Part shown: positions 37,362 through 46,363 of the stretch, piece by piece
How positions within the stretch are numbered: position 1 is the first letter of the stretch
How the letters are laid out: the number at the start of each line of letters is the position of its first letter
Source: Thiomicrospira sp. WB1
GTDB taxonomy: Bacteria; Pseudomonadota; Gammaproteobacteria; Thiomicrospirales; Thiomicrospiraceae
Direction: 5' to 3'
Assembly: GCF_001507535.1 (NCBI RefSeq)
Contig: NZ_LQBN01000001.1
Span: forward strand, 868,001-932,000
Length of the DNA stretch: 64,000 bases
Translations under genes and position numbers: made by a program
The notes under the pieces: model-generated
Databases searched by the model: none
Told to the model about the DNA's origin: nothing
What the model saw: the letters and a program-made list of their open reading frames with translations, nothing else

Positions 37362-38624
37362 ATGAAACTGGCATTGCATTGGCAAATTCTGATTGCTCTG
37401 GTTCTGGCCGCCATCGCCGGCGCGGCTGTGGATACCGACACCACGCTGCTTGGCCTTTCCGTGGTGGCGGTGTTTACCTTTATCGGAACGCTGTTTTTAA
37501 ATGCCCTGAAAATGATTGTGGTGCCGCTGGTGGTATCGGCCATTATCACCGGAATCAGCAAGGTCGGTTCTGCTGGCGGGTTTGAACGCTTGGGCGGTAA
37601 GACGCTGGGGTATTACTTGCTGACCAGTTTTATCGCCGTGTTGATTGGGCTCTTTTTTGTCAACACATTGCAGCCGGGGGTAACAGACGGTCCGGCACCC
37701 GTGCTGGAAACCGATCATGAAATGATGGCCGCCGTGGAAGGCAAAGGGGCAGGGGATGTGGTGGAAGTCTTTCTGCGCATGATCCCGGTGAATGTGGTGG
37801 ATGCCGCGGCCCAAGGACAAATGCTGGGGCTGATCTTTTTCAGTCTGTTGTTCGGCTTTTTTATGACGCGCCTCAAAGGGGAGCTACGCGATACGTTGAC
37901 CCGCTTCTGGGAAGGTGTGTTCGAAGTCATGCTGCTGATCACTCAACTGGTGATGAAGTTCTCCCCCATTGGGGTGTTTGGTTTGGTGGCGGCTTCCATT
38001 GCCAACACCGGGTTTGACCAGTTTGGTAATCTGGCGTTGTTTTTTATGACGGTGGTGTTAGCGCTGCTGGTGCATGCACTGATTGTGATGCCTCTGATTC
38101 TGTATTTTCTGGGGGGGGGCAAAAATCCGTGGCTGCATTATCAGGCCATGGCGCCTGCGTTGCTGACCGCCTTTTCTACCAGTTCATCGTCCTCCACTTT
38201 GCCGGTGACGTTGACATCGCTGGAAAAGCGTGCCGGGGTGTCCAACCGGGTGTCCAGTTTTGTTCTGCCGTTGGGGGCGACTGTTAACATGGATGGCACC
38301 GCCTTGTATGAGTGTGTGGCCGCCATTTTCATTGCGCAGTTGTTTGGTGTGCCGTTGGATTGGAGCACCCAGTTGCTGATTGTGGTGATTGCGCTGACCA
38401 CCTCAATCGGGGTGGCTGGCATTCCCTCCGCAAGTCTTGTGGCGATCAGCATCATTCTGGTGGCAGTGGGGTTGCCGGCGGAGGCGATTGGTCTGTTGCT
38501 GGTGGTGGATCGGCTGCTCGACATGATGCGTACCACGGTGAATGTGTTCAGTGACTCGGTCGGTGCCGTCGTGATTGCCCGCTCCGAAGGGGAAAAAGAC
38601 GTGCTCACGACCAAGGCGTTTTAA
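37362..38624 (+). CDS. Dicarboxylate/amino acid:cation symporter (SDF family)
   Basis: A 420-residue inner-membrane transporter with eight helices and two re-entrant loops. Signatures are the serine-rich [10 protein letters not shown] hairpin, NMDGTALYE in helix 7 and the GIPSASLVA hairpin. Members use Na+ or H+ to import glutamate, aspartate or C4-dicarboxylates; specificity cannot be read here. It is a single gene. Confidence 0.92.
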   Translation: MKLALHWQILIALVLAAIAGAAVDTDTTLLGLSVVAVFTFIGTLFLNALKMIVVPLVVSAIITGISKVGSAGGFERLGGKTLGYYLLTSFIAVLIGLFFVNTLQPGVTDGPAPVLETDHEMMAAVEGKGAGDVVEVFLRMIPVNVVDAAAQGQMLGLIFFSLLFGFFMTRLKGELRDTLTRFWEGVFEVMLLITQLVMKFSPIGVFGLVAASIANTGFDQFGNLALFFMTVVLALLVHALIVMPLILYFLGGGKNPWLHYQAMAPALLTAFSTSSSSSTLPVTLTSLEKRAGVSNRVSSFVLPLGATVNMDGTALYECVAAIFIAQLFGVPLDWSTQLLIVVIALTTSIGVAGIPSASLVAISIILVAVGLPAEAIGLLLVVDRLLDMMRTTVNVFSDSVGAVVIARSEGEKDVLTTKAF

Positions 38625-38627
38625 TCC

Positions 38628-38978
38628 ATGCAGACGCGTTTCCAATGGCCGGAACTTTCCGGTCTGATTCAGAAGTCGGACAGTGAAGCATCGCTGGCTC
38701 AGGCACTTTTGTCGGTGATGCAGACCCACCTGGATGAATTAACGCCATCCTTGATTCAAGACCTGTCTCACATCAGTCACTTTGCCCAATTTGATGGCGG
38801 CATGACAGTGTTATCAGTAGAGGCTTTGGCCAAGGATCGATTCAAGCTGCGTTACCAGTATGAATGGGCCTTAAACTGGAATTGTGCGGGCGAAACCGGT
38901 TCGGGGACGGTGACCGAATCCATGCGTTTCCGTCTGGATCGAGATCATCTGGAATTGCTACCGCTCAAGCTGGATTGA
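38628..38978 (+). CDS. Hypothetical protein, 116 residues
   Basis: A soluble protein with alternating charged and hydrophobic residues and one Cys (WNCAGE). Its end, MRFRLDRDHLELLPLKLD, is typical of a small beta-rich domain. It follows the symporter stop by three bases and is probably co-transcribed with it. I do not recognise the family. Confidence 0.6.
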   Translation: MQTRFQWPELSGLIQKSDSEASLAQALLSVMQTHLDELTPSLIQDLSHISHFAQFDGGMTVLSVEALAKDRFKLRYQYEWALNWNCAGETGSGTVTESMRFRLDRDHLELLPLKLD

Positions 38979-39007
38979 GCGTTCCCCCAACCGACAACTC
39001 GGTCGTG

Positions 39008-39739
39008 TCAATGATTGCCACGCCAATAATGCCACTGGGCACCCATTGGAGTGACTTCAACCCACCAGGCTTGTGGGCGCCAGTCACCCAGCACCCAACG
39101 TTTTCCATAGACCCCGGGACGGTGCGTATGTCCGTGAAGGATTCGCTGGGTATCCGGATAGGCCTGCATCAGTGCCTGCAGCGCTGAGTCATTCACATCT
39201 GTGATGTTTTGGGCCTTGCGGCCCCCGAATTTCTGCGACTGGTCTCGCATCTTACGTCCGATTCGTTGACGAGTCTGGGCCGGCAGTCGCAGGAATGCGC
39301 CCATGACCCAAGGGTGACGCAAAATGCGTCGCATGCGTTGATAGCCATGGTCCGACGTGCAGAGTTCATCCCCATGCAACAGAAGCCATTGTTCGCCGTT
39401 TAGGTTGAGTCGGTAGGGTGGGGTCAGGCGGGTGATGCCCGTGGCGTGATAAAAGTCGTGGCGCATCAGAAAGTCACGATTGCCTTCAATCAAGTTGACC
39501 TCAATGCCGCTTTGGGTTAAGGCTCGGAATTTGGCGATGCTTTGGGCGTAGTCCTGAAGACCGATGTCGTCGCCGACCCACATTTCAAACAGGTCTCCCA
39601 GAATGTAAAGCTGGTCCACCGACTGGGTCAGGCAATCGTCCAGGAAATGATGAAACGTGGCGTTGACCTCGGGCACAGCCTCGACTTCCGGCAAAAGATG
39701 CACATCGGCGACAAATCGAGTGCGGGGGCGGTCGTTCAC
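39008..39739 (-). CDS. lpxH: UDP-2,3-diacylglucosamine diphosphatase LpxH
   Basis: LpxH cleaves UDP-2,3-diacylglucosamine to lipid X in lipid A synthesis. The 243 residues show the calcineurin-type metallophosphatase motifs ADVHLLP, GDLFEMWVGDD, GNRDFL, HGDELC and HGHTHRP. It overlaps the cyclophilin gene upstream by four bases (ATGA), so the pair is coupled. Confidence 0.95.
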   Translation of the reverse strand: MNDRPRTRFVADVHLLPEVEAVPEVNATFHHFLDDCLTQSVDQLYILGDLFEMWVGDDIGLQDYAQSIAKFRALTQSGIEVNLIEGNRDFLMRHDFYHATGITRLTPPYRLNLNGEQWLLLHGDELCTSDHGYQRMRRILRHPWVMGAFLRLPAQTRQRIGRKMRDQSQKFGGRKAQNITDVNDSALQALMQAYPDTQRILHGHTHRPGVYGKRWVLGDWRPQAWWVEVTPMGAQWHYWRGNH

Positions 39740-40248
39740 GAGCTCTGCGTGGACTCAACGCGCGTGTTTTCGATCACGATGTCATCCACCGGCACGTCCT
39801 GATGCCCGCGTCGACTGGTGGTGTCCACTTTGGCCATCTCATCAATGACGTCCAGGCCGTCAGTAATGCGACCAAAGACCGCATAGCCCCAACCTTGCAT
39901 GTCTTTGCCGGTGTGGTCGAGAAAATCATTGTCCACCAGATTCATAAAGAATTGGGTCGTAGCCGAATGGGGATCCATGGTGCGGGCATAAGACAGACTG
40001 CCGCGTACGTTTTTCAAGCCGTTGTCGGCTTCATTCTGAATGGGCTCACCTGTGGGTTTTTGCTCCATGCCCGGCAACATGCCACCGCCCTGAACCATAA
40101 AGCCCGGAATGATGCGGTGAAAAATGGTGCCATTGAAAAAGCCGTCCTCAGCGTATTTCAGAAAGTTGGCAGCCCCGATGGGCGCGTTTTCATGGTCCAG
40201 TTCGACGGTGATGTTTCCCAGAGTGGTTTCAAACGTAACGCTCGACAT
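39736..40248 (-). CDS. ppiB: Cytosolic peptidyl-prolyl isomerase, cyclophilin type B
   Basis: A 170-residue cyclophilin with no signal peptide. FHRIIPGFMVQGG carries the catalytic Arg, and STQFF-like SATTQFFMNLVDN and GYAVFGRITDG follow. The longer C-terminus (VESTQSS) is not conserved. ATG 40254 two codons earlier is an alternative start. It is coupled to lpxH. Confidence 0.94.
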   Translation of the reverse strand: MSSVTFETTLGNITVELDHENAPIGAANFLKYAEDGFFNGTIFHRIIPGFMVQGGGMLPGMEQKPTGEPIQNEADNGLKNVRGSLSYARTMDPHSATTQFFMNLVDNDFLDHTGKDMQGWGYAVFGRITDGLDVIDEMAKVDTTSRRGHQDVPVDDIVIENTRVESTQSS

Positions 40249-40296
40249 AATCATGATATCCGTTTTTGTAAAAGTTCAGATGTGCCCGGCACAGAC

Positions 40297-40308
40297 ACCA
40301 GGCCTGGT
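40297..40308. repeat. Palindrome ACCAGGCCTGGT, copy 8
   Basis: This exact copy lies in the 73-base gap between two minus-strand cyclophilin genes and is followed by AAAAAAG. The left side (GACAG) lacks the T-tract. Confidence 0.9.
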
Positions 40309-40321
40309 AAAAAAGAAGGGG

Positions 40322-40894
40322 TTATTTGATCTGGACCACTTTTTCCATAATGATCGGTTCCAGAGGCACATCGCCCATGCCGTTTTTAAAGCCGGTTCGG
40401 GCGGTGCGGATTTTGTTAACGGTGCGCATGCCTTTGATCACACGCCCAAAAACGGCATATCCATAAGCGCGTGGCGTTTTTTCACGAAAATCAAGAAAGG
40501 TGTTTTTAGCCACATTGATGAAAAACTGGGAAGTGGCCGAATGCGGGTCGTTGGTGCGTGCCATGGCCACCGTCCCCACACGGTTGCGCAAGCCGTTGTC
40601 GGCTTCGTTGTGAATGGGGCCGTGGGTCAGTTTTTTCTGCAGATCCGGGGTGAAACCGCCACCCTGCACCATAAAGTCCGGGATCACGCGGTGAAAAATG
40701 GTGCCGTTGTAAAACCCTTCATTCACATAACGCAGAAAGTTCTCCACCGACTTGGGCGCCTTTTCCGGGTACAGTTCCAGGACAATATTACCCTGATTGG
40801 TCTCGATCAGTACCTGCGGCTTGTCAGCCGCCTGGGCTGGCCAGACAAGCAGGCTGGACAGAAACAGAATAAAAGCAGTAAGGCTTTGGCGCAT
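40322..40894 (-). CDS. ppiA: Periplasmic peptidyl-prolyl isomerase, cyclophilin type
   Basis: A 190-residue cyclophilin with a signal peptide (MRQSLTAFILF to about Ala22, ending WPAQA). It has FHRVIPDFMVQGG, SATSQFFINVAKN and GYAVFGRVIKG. It would catalyse proline isomerisation in the periplasm. It is about 60 % identical by eye to the cytosolic copy next to it, which suggests an ancient tandem duplication. Confidence 0.94.
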   Translation of the reverse strand: MRQSLTAFILFLSSLLVWPAQAADKPQVLIETNQGNIVLELYPEKAPKSVENFLRYVNEGFYNGTIFHRVIPDFMVQGGGFTPDLQKKLTHGPIHNEADNGLRNRVGTVAMARTNDPHSATSQFFINVAKNTFLDFREKTPRAYGYAVFGRVIKGMRTVNKIRTARTGFKNGMGDVPLEPIIMEKVVQIK

Positions 40895-40990
40895 GCGATT
40901 CTCCCGGTGGTTTTAAAACGAACGACATTTTAGCATGATCCGAGCCGATCGGGCAGTGGCATTTGTCTGTCCGGGATTCGCATGGGTGGC

Positions 40991-41018
40991 TTCTGCCATC
41001 GGTGCTTTATGCTATAAT
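40991..41018 (+). promoter_or_regulatory. Probable promoter of glnS-cysS
   Basis: TTCTGC (40991-40996) and a perfect TATAAT (41013-41018) are 16 bases apart, 52 bases before the glnS start. Confidence 0.55.
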
Positions 41019-41069
41019 TCGCCCTTTTCATGGCACGACACTAGACTAGCTCAAAGACAGGACCCATTC

Positions 41070-42764
41070 ATGACGAACGTGACGGATGACACCGCGACCG
41101 AAACGGTCAAACCCACCAACTTCATTCGCAATATCATTGATGAGGATTTGGCGAAAGGCAAACATGACCGGGTGGTGACGCGTTTTCCGCCAGAGCCGAA
41201 CGGTTACTTGCACATCGGGCACGCCAAATCGATCTGTCTGAATTTTGGGCTGGCGGAAGATTATCAGGGCGATTGCCATTTGCGTTTTGACGACACCAAC
41301 CCAATCAAAGAAGAGGCGCATTACATTGACGCCATCAAAAAAGACGTGGCCTGGCTTGGTTTTGAGTGGGCCGGGAATCCGCGTTTTTCTTCCGATTATT
41401 TTCAGACCTTTTATGACAGTGCCTGTGAACTGATCGACAAAGGTCTGGCCTATGTCTGTTTTCTCGATGCCGAACAAACCCGCGCCTATCGTGGTACCTT
41501 GACCGAAGCGGGGACAGACAGTCCTTATCGTGATACTTCGCCCCAAGAAAATCGCACTTTGTTTGAGCGCATGCGAAAAGGTGACTTTGCGGAAGGGGAA
41601 TGTGTTCTGCGCGCCAAAATTGATATGGCATCCAGCTTTATCTGTATGCGCGATCCCACCCTGTACCGCGTGCGCTTTGCTCACCACCACCAAACCGGGG
41701 ATCAGTGGTGTATCTACCCGATGTATGACTTTGCGCATTGTATCTCCGATGCCATTGAAGGGGTGACGCATTCCCTCTGTACGTTGGAATTTCAGGATAA
41801 CCGCCGCCTTTATGATTGGATCCTGGAACACCTGGATGCGTTCAACCGTCCGGATCGTCCGCATCAATATGAGTTCTCACGCTTGAATCTGGCTTATACC
41901 ATGATGTCCAAGCGTCGTCTGCAACAACTGGTTACAGAGGGCGTGGTGTCTGGCTGGGATGATCCGCGTATGCCGACTCTGTCTGGGTTGCGTCGTCGGG
42001 GTGTGACCCCGGCCGCCATTCGCGATTTTGCCGAGCGCATCGGTATTTCCAAAGTCGATTCGCTGACGGAGATGGCCATTCTGGAAGCGGCGATTCGTGA
42101 TGACCTCAATGTGGTGGCGCCGCGCACCATGGGGGTGTTGGACCCGATCAAGCTGGTGATCGAAAATTACCCAGCCGATCAGCTGGAAACACTGGAGGCG
42201 CCGATTCATCCCCAGAATGAAACAATGGGAACACGGACAATCCAGTTCGGACGTGAGGTCTATATTGATCGGGCCGATTTCATTGAGCAGGCTCCGAACA
42301 AGAAATGGAAACGTCTGGCGCTGGGCAAAGAAGTTCGCCTGCGTAATGCCTATGTGGTCAAGGCCGAGCGCATGGAAACCGACGAAAACGGTGAGGTGAC
42401 CACGGTGTATGCCACTTATGACCCGGAAACACTGGGGCAGAACCCGCCTGATGGACGAAAGGTCAAAGGCGTGATTCATTTTGTGGAGGCTTCGACTGCG
42501 GTGGCAGCGGAATTTCGTGAATACGATCGTCTGTTTCAGGTGCCGGAACCGGCTCGAGAGGACGATTTCAAGTCGGTTTTGAATCCGCAATCCTTGAGTG
42601 TTAAGCATGGTTTTGTGGAGCCGGGGATGGCGCAGGCGCAACCGGAGCAGTCTTATCAGTTCGAACGGGAAGGTTATTTCTGTCGTGACAATGCCGAAGA
42701 TTCGAGTGCGCTCGTCTTTAACAAAACCGTCGGATTGCGCGATACCTGGAGCCAGAAAGCATGA
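41070..42764 (+). CDS. glnS: Glutamine-tRNA ligase
   Basis: Charges tRNA-Gln directly. The 564 residues have the class I signatures [16 protein letters not shown] and MSKRRLQQL, the catalytic core and two C-terminal anticodon-binding barrels ([11 protein letters not shown] and after). The start is ATG 41070 with AGGA 7 bases upstream; the open frame before it is not conserved-looking. Presence of GlnRS is typical of beta- and gammaproteobacteria. Confidence 0.97.
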   Translation: MTNVTDDTATETVKPTNFIRNIIDEDLAKGKHDRVVTRFPPEPNGYLHIGHAKSICLNFGLAEDYQGDCHLRFDDTNPIKEEAHYIDAIKKDVAWLGFEWAGNPRFSSDYFQTFYDSACELIDKGLAYVCFLDAEQTRAYRGTLTEAGTDSPYRDTSPQENRTLFERMRKGDFAEGECVLRAKIDMASSFICMRDPTLYRVRFAHHHQTGDQWCIYPMYDFAHCISDAIEGVTHSLCTLEFQDNRRLYDWILEHLDAFNRPDRPHQYEFSRLNLAYTMMSKRRLQQLVTEGVVSGWDDPRMPTLSGLRRRGVTPAAIRDFAERIGISKVDSLTEMAILEAAIRDDLNVVAPRTMGVLDPIKLVIENYPADQLETLEAPIHPQNETMGTRTIQFGREVYIDRADFIEQAPNKKWKRLALGKEVRLRNAYVVKAERMETDENGEVTTVYATYDPETLGQNPPDGRKVKGVIHFVEASTAVAAEFREYDRLFQVPEPAREDDFKSVLNPQSLSVKHGFVEPGMAQAQPEQSYQFEREGYFCRDNAEDSSALVFNKTVGLRDTWSQKA

Positions 42765-44152
42765 CATTGAAAATCTATAACACCGAAACCAAGCAGAAAA
42801 CGACCTTTCAACCGATTGAGCCGGGCAAAGTGGGTCTGTATGTATGCGGGGTCACCGTTTATGACTATTGTCATGTCGGCCATGCCAGGGTGATGGTGGT
42901 GTTTGATACGGTGGTGCGTCATTTGCGGGCACTGGGGTATGAAGTGACCTATGTGCGCAACATCACCGACATTGACGATAAAATCATTCAGCGAGCGCTT
43001 GAGAATCAGGAGCCGGTGCAGGCACTGACCGAGCGTTTTATTGACGCCATGCACGAAGACGAAGCGGCTTTGAATGTGCTGCGACCGGATCAGGAACCGC
43101 GTGCCACCGCTTTCATGGGACAGATTGAGCAAATGATTCAGACACTGATTGACAAAGGGCATGCCTACGCCGCTGACAATGGAGACGTGTACTTTCATGT
43201 GAAGTCGGACCCGGATTATGGTCGTCTGTCTGGCAAGACGCTGGATGAATTGGTGTCCGGATCACGTGTTGAAGTCAATTCGGCGAAGAAAGATCCACTG
43301 GATTTCGTGTTGTGGAAAGCGTCCAAGCCGGAAGAGCCGGCCTGGTCCTCACCCTGGGGAGAAGGGCGTCCGGGATGGCACATTGAATGTTCGGCCATGG
43401 CCACCCAGTGTCTGGGGCAGCACATCGACATTCATGGCGGCGGGTTGGATCTGAGTTTTCCACACCATGAAAATGAAATCGCGCAATCGGAATGTGCGAC
43501 CGGCGAACAGTACGTCAACACCTGGATGCACTGTGGTTTCGTGCGCATTGACGATGAGAAGATGTCTAAGTCGCTGGGCAATTTTTTTACCATCCGAGAG
43601 GTGCTCAAAGCCTATCACCCTGAGGTGGTGCGATACTTCCTGTTGGCGAGTCATTATCGAAGCCCGGTGAACTATTCCGAAGAGACGCTGGAGGCGGCCA
43701 AAGCGAGTCTGCATCGACTTTATACCGCTTTGGAGTCGGCACCTGCTTCCGAGACCAGTGAATCGGAACCGACCGATGCGTGGCGTCAGGCGTTTGATGA
43801 CGCCATGAATGATGATTTCAATACGCCACAAGCGCTGGCAGTGTTGTTTGATCTGTCCAAAGCCCTCAACAAAACGCCGAGCCATGCGTTGCATGAATGC
43901 TTGCAGTCTCTGGGTGGGCGTTTGGGCTTGCTGCAAGTGTCACCCGAGGCATTTTTCAAATGGCAGCCGTCCCAGTCCGCTGACGCGGAAGGTGCCCTGG
44001 ATGACGCCCGGATTGAGACGTTGATCGAGGAGCGTGCTCAGGCAAGACAGAACAAAGACTTTGCTCGGGCCGATGCGGTTCGCGATGAGTTGTTGGCTGC
44101 TGGCATTGAGCTGTTGGACGGGCCGCAAGGCACGACCTGGCGACGTGTTTAA
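42761..44152 (+). CDS. cysS: Cysteine-tRNA ligase
   Basis: Charges tRNA-Cys. The 463 residues have the zinc and ATP region [17 protein letters not shown], the second Zn ligands in [10 protein letters not shown] and the KMSKS loop [13 protein letters not shown]. The start overlaps the glnS stop (ATGA), so the two are translationally coupled. Confidence 0.97.
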   Translation: MTLKIYNTETKQKTTFQPIEPGKVGLYVCGVTVYDYCHVGHARVMVVFDTVVRHLRALGYEVTYVRNITDIDDKIIQRALENQEPVQALTERFIDAMHEDEAALNVLRPDQEPRATAFMGQIEQMIQTLIDKGHAYAADNGDVYFHVKSDPDYGRLSGKTLDELVSGSRVEVNSAKKDPLDFVLWKASKPEEPAWSSPWGEGRPGWHIECSAMATQCLGQHIDIHGGGLDLSFPHHENEIAQSECATGEQYVNTWMHCGFVRIDDEKMSKSLGNFFTIREVLKAYHPEVVRYFLLASHYRSPVNYSEETLEAAKASLHRLYTALESAPASETSESEPTDAWRQAFDDAMNDDFNTPQALAVLFDLSKALNKTPSHALHECLQSLGGRLGLLQVSPEAFFKWQPSQSADAEGALDDARIETLIEERAQARQNKDFARADAVRDELLAAGIELLDGPQGTTWRRV

Positions 44153-44165
44153 ATGCGCATCTATG

Positions 44166-44210
44166 ATAAATAAAATCAATGGCGCAGACTGTCTCAATGA
44201 TTTTATTTAT
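44166..44210. repeat. 13-bp inverted repeat after cysS
   Basis: ATAAATAAAATCA (44166-44178) is repeated inverted at 44198-44210 with a 19-base loop. It is AT-rich, starts 14 bases after the cysS stop, and has no T-run after it. It may act as an mRNA 3' end stabiliser. Confidence 0.7.
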
Positions 44211-44218
44211 ATTATGGT

Positions 44219-44247
44219 TTGACAATATAAGGCTTTCCTAATAAGAT
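44219..44247 (+). promoter_or_regulatory. Orphan promoter in the cysS-slt gap
   Basis: A perfect -35 box TTGACA (44219-44224) is followed after exactly 17 bases by TAAGAT (44242-44247), four of six bases of TATAAT. No plus-strand ORF follows before the terminator at 44312-44340. Confidence 0.5.
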
Positions 44248-44253
44248 AGAAGA

Positions 44254-44340
44254 TATTCATGTTTCTTCATGAGTATCCTCCTCTGATTATTTCAAATTTG
44301 AAGTAATGTTCAGCCCCGTCTTTGAGCGGGGCTTTTTTTT
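44254..44340 (+). ncRNA. Candidate small RNA between cysS and slt
   Basis: A transcript starting near 44254 would hold a first hairpin (44252-44277, GATATTCATG with CATGAGTATC, loop TTTCTT; its first bases depend on the true start), then the single-stranded CCTCCTC (44277-44283), which can pair with Shine-Dalgarno sequences, then a second hairpin (44286-44307), then a Rho-independent terminator. The length would be about 87 bases. Base composition is visibly more AT-rich than the neighbours. It has no similarity that I recognise; an inactive remnant is the main alternative. Confidence 0.35.
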
Positions 44341-46358
44341 GCCTGCTTTTTTTGATGTCTGTCAGCGTCGAGTTGCTTGGGTGGGATGACCGGCATGACA
44401 TTCTGCAGTCGGTCATAACGGCCTTTGAGGTTGGACTGAAAGATCGTCGTGTATTCCAGGACCGCTTTCACGTATTTGCGAGTCTCATTAAAGGGGATGG
44501 TTTCCACCCAACGATCCGCTGGTAGGGCACGACGTTCAGGGCGCCAGGCGTCAACTCGTTTGGGGCCTGCATTGTACGCGGCGGTCGCCATGACACGGTT
44601 TCCCTGATACTTATCGATTAGATATCGCAGGTAAGCGCTGCCCAGTGCGATGTTGGATTCCGGCCGTGTCAGACGGGTATAGTCGCGTTTTTTAAAGCCA
44701 TTTTGCCGACCGATGTAACGGGCGGTCCGGGGCAGTAGTTGCATCAAGCCAATGGCGCCGGCGGGGGAACTGATGTCAGCGGAAAAAGCACTTTCTCTTC
44801 GAATGACGCCATAGACCCAGGCCGGATCAATCTGATTGTCATCGGCGGCCTGAAGCACGGGTTCTTTGTAAGGGGTGGGAAAACGCAGTGAGAGATCGTC
44901 CCATTTCTTGACGCGGGACACGGTCTGGATGGCCAGAGCATGCTGATTCCAGTTGGACATGAGTTGGGCGACGCCTTCGAAATCTGCCTCATCCAGGCGG
45001 TCCAGCAGATGATACCACTCCCGCTTGAAACTGTAACGCCAGCCAATCGCCTTGAGCTCTTCCAGGATGTTAATCTGGGGGTATTTCTGTTTCAGCTCGG
45101 GGAGTGGCGTCGGGTTGGTGGTGGCTGGATTGAACCGATAGGGAAGGTTCAGTCGATCGGCAGACAGAAAACCATAGTAACTGCGTGTTTTGGCCAGTGA
45201 CTGCCAGATACGAACGGCGGCCGGATCTTTGTTGAGTTCGTCCAGCGCCCGGGCAAGCCAGTACTGCCAGCGTTCATCCTGTTGTTCGGTTTGAGGTAAA
45301 CGCTCGTAAAGAGACAGGTAATGCTCCCAGTCGCCCTCACGAATAGTGGAGCGCATTTCCCAGTGCATGGCATCCACGTCTTTGTTTTCAACGTCAACCT
45401 GCTTTAAAAAATCTTTGGCTTTGGGGTGGTGGCGATAAGCCAGGCGTAAGGACAGGCGTGTATGAAGGGCATCGTGTTCTTTCTGATTGAGGCCGTATTG
45501 CTCGCGACGTTTTGCGAGTTCGGAGAGGGCGTTTTCAGGGTCCTGATAGCTCAAGCGTTGCAGGGCCTGCTTAAAAATCTCTTTTCGAATGACTGGGGTG
45601 ACAAATCCAGGCAAGGCCTGTTCGATGCGTTCGGGGTGACGATAGACCTTAATCCAGAAACGCAGTTGTTTCTGATCGGTTGCTGACAGGTCGCGAGCCA
45701 GGCGCTTGGCGGTACGGGTATGGCCTTTGTGCATGGCCCGGATCACTTTTTGCCAGACGCGGGCACCGGTGATCAAGTTGTGTTTTTTTAAATGCGCTGT
45801 GACGGGGTTGCACTGACGTGGCAAGGTGAGGTTGGTTTGCCAGAAGGCCAGCATGTCTTCGTTTAACGCGCTGTCTTGAGTCGAAACGTCCAGTCGAGCC
45901 CGATAATAGTAGCAGCTTAGATCTTTGGCGCGGTATTCGCCCGGACGATAGTGCGTCAGGAAGGTGTCCCATTTTTGCTGTTTGCCCAGTTTTCTCAGCC
46001 AGCGATCCTTCAGGCGCCTGGGTAGGGGGCTGTCGGGAGAGTAGCGTTCCAGAAAATAAGCCACAAGCCGGTCCGGGGTCACAGAGAGGTGGTGTTTGTA
46101 GTCCAGGTATACCAGATAGGGGTAGAGTGAATAGTCTTTGAGAGTCTGCTTGTATCGGGCGATTAAGGGCCGGTCATTGGCCTTGATGGCCTCGTAGGCT
46201 TCAAGAAATGACCGTTGCTCTTCTGTGAGCTGACTTCGGTCGACCGCAGCGTGAGAGAGAGAGGATGTCACAACCAGCACGAGACCCAGTGAGAGGGTAA
46301 AAGCCGATGTCAGACGTTTAAAGACCAGGCCTGGTAAAAAAGCCATTTTTCGGGTCAT
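44310..46358 (-). CDS. slt: Soluble lytic murein transglycosylase (Slt70 type)
   Basis: Cleaves glycan strands of peptidoglycan from the periplasm, releasing anhydro-muropeptides. The 682 residues have a signal peptide (to about residue 38, ending SLSHA), a long alpha-helical U domain with repeats, and a C-terminal lytic domain with the catalytic Glu in GVIRRESAFSADISSPAGAIGLMQLLP, then AAYNAGPKRVDAW. A charged tail (KKSPAQRRG) is encoded over the cysS terminator. ATG 46358, six bases past the mltD stop, was chosen; ATG 46346 is possible. A palindrome copy falls in codons just after the start and encodes Pro-Gly-Leu-Val. Confidence 0.93.
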   Translation of the reverse strand: MTRKMAFLPGLVFKRLTSAFTLSLGLVLVVTSSLSHAAVDRSQLTEEQRSFLEAYEAIKANDRPLIARYKQTLKDYSLYPYLVYLDYKHHLSVTPDRLVAYFLERYSPDSPLPRRLKDRWLRKLGKQQKWDTFLTHYRPGEYRAKDLSCYYYRARLDVSTQDSALNEDMLAFWQTNLTLPRQCNPVTAHLKKHNLITGARVWQKVIRAMHKGHTRTAKRLARDLSATDQKQLRFWIKVYRHPERIEQALPGFVTPVIRKEIFKQALQRLSYQDPENALSELAKRREQYGLNQKEHDALHTRLSLRLAYRHHPKAKDFLKQVDVENKDVDAMHWEMRSTIREGDWEHYLSLYERLPQTEQQDERWQYWLARALDELNKDPAAVRIWQSLAKTRSYYGFLSADRLNLPYRFNPATTNPTPLPELKQKYPQINILEELKAIGWRYSFKREWYHLLDRLDEADFEGVAQLMSNWNQHALAIQTVSRVKKWDDLSLRFPTPYKEPVLQAADDNQIDPAWVYGVIRRESAFSADISSPAGAIGLMQLLPRTARYIGRQNGFKKRDYTRLTRPESNIALGSAYLRYLIDKYQGNRVMATAAYNAGPKRVDAWRPERRALPADRWVETIPFNETRKYVKAVLEYTTIFQSNLKGRYDRLQNVMPVIPPKQLDADRHQKKQAKKSPAQRRG
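44312..44340 (+). terminator. Strong Rho-independent terminator in the cysS-slt gap
   Basis: AGCCCCG (44312-44318) pairs with CGGGGCT (44327-44333) around TCTTTGAG, followed by seven T residues. It ends plus-strand transcripts from glnS-cysS or from the orphan promoter. On the other strand the same bases encode the last codons of slt. Confidence 0.9.
46324..46335. repeat. Palindrome ACCAGGCCTGGT, copy 9 (at the start of slt)
   Basis: This exact copy is 23 bases from the slt start codon, in the region before the hydrophobic core of the signal peptide. It is followed on the plus strand by AAAAAAG. If slt actually starts further in, this copy would be intergenic. Confidence 0.9.
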
Positions 46359-46363
46359 GCGGC

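Noticed and set aside
40124-40933. 269-codon plus-strand frame opposite both cyclophilin genes
   Set aside because: It lies opposite two clear cyclophilins, has no domain, and is the usual mirror frame.
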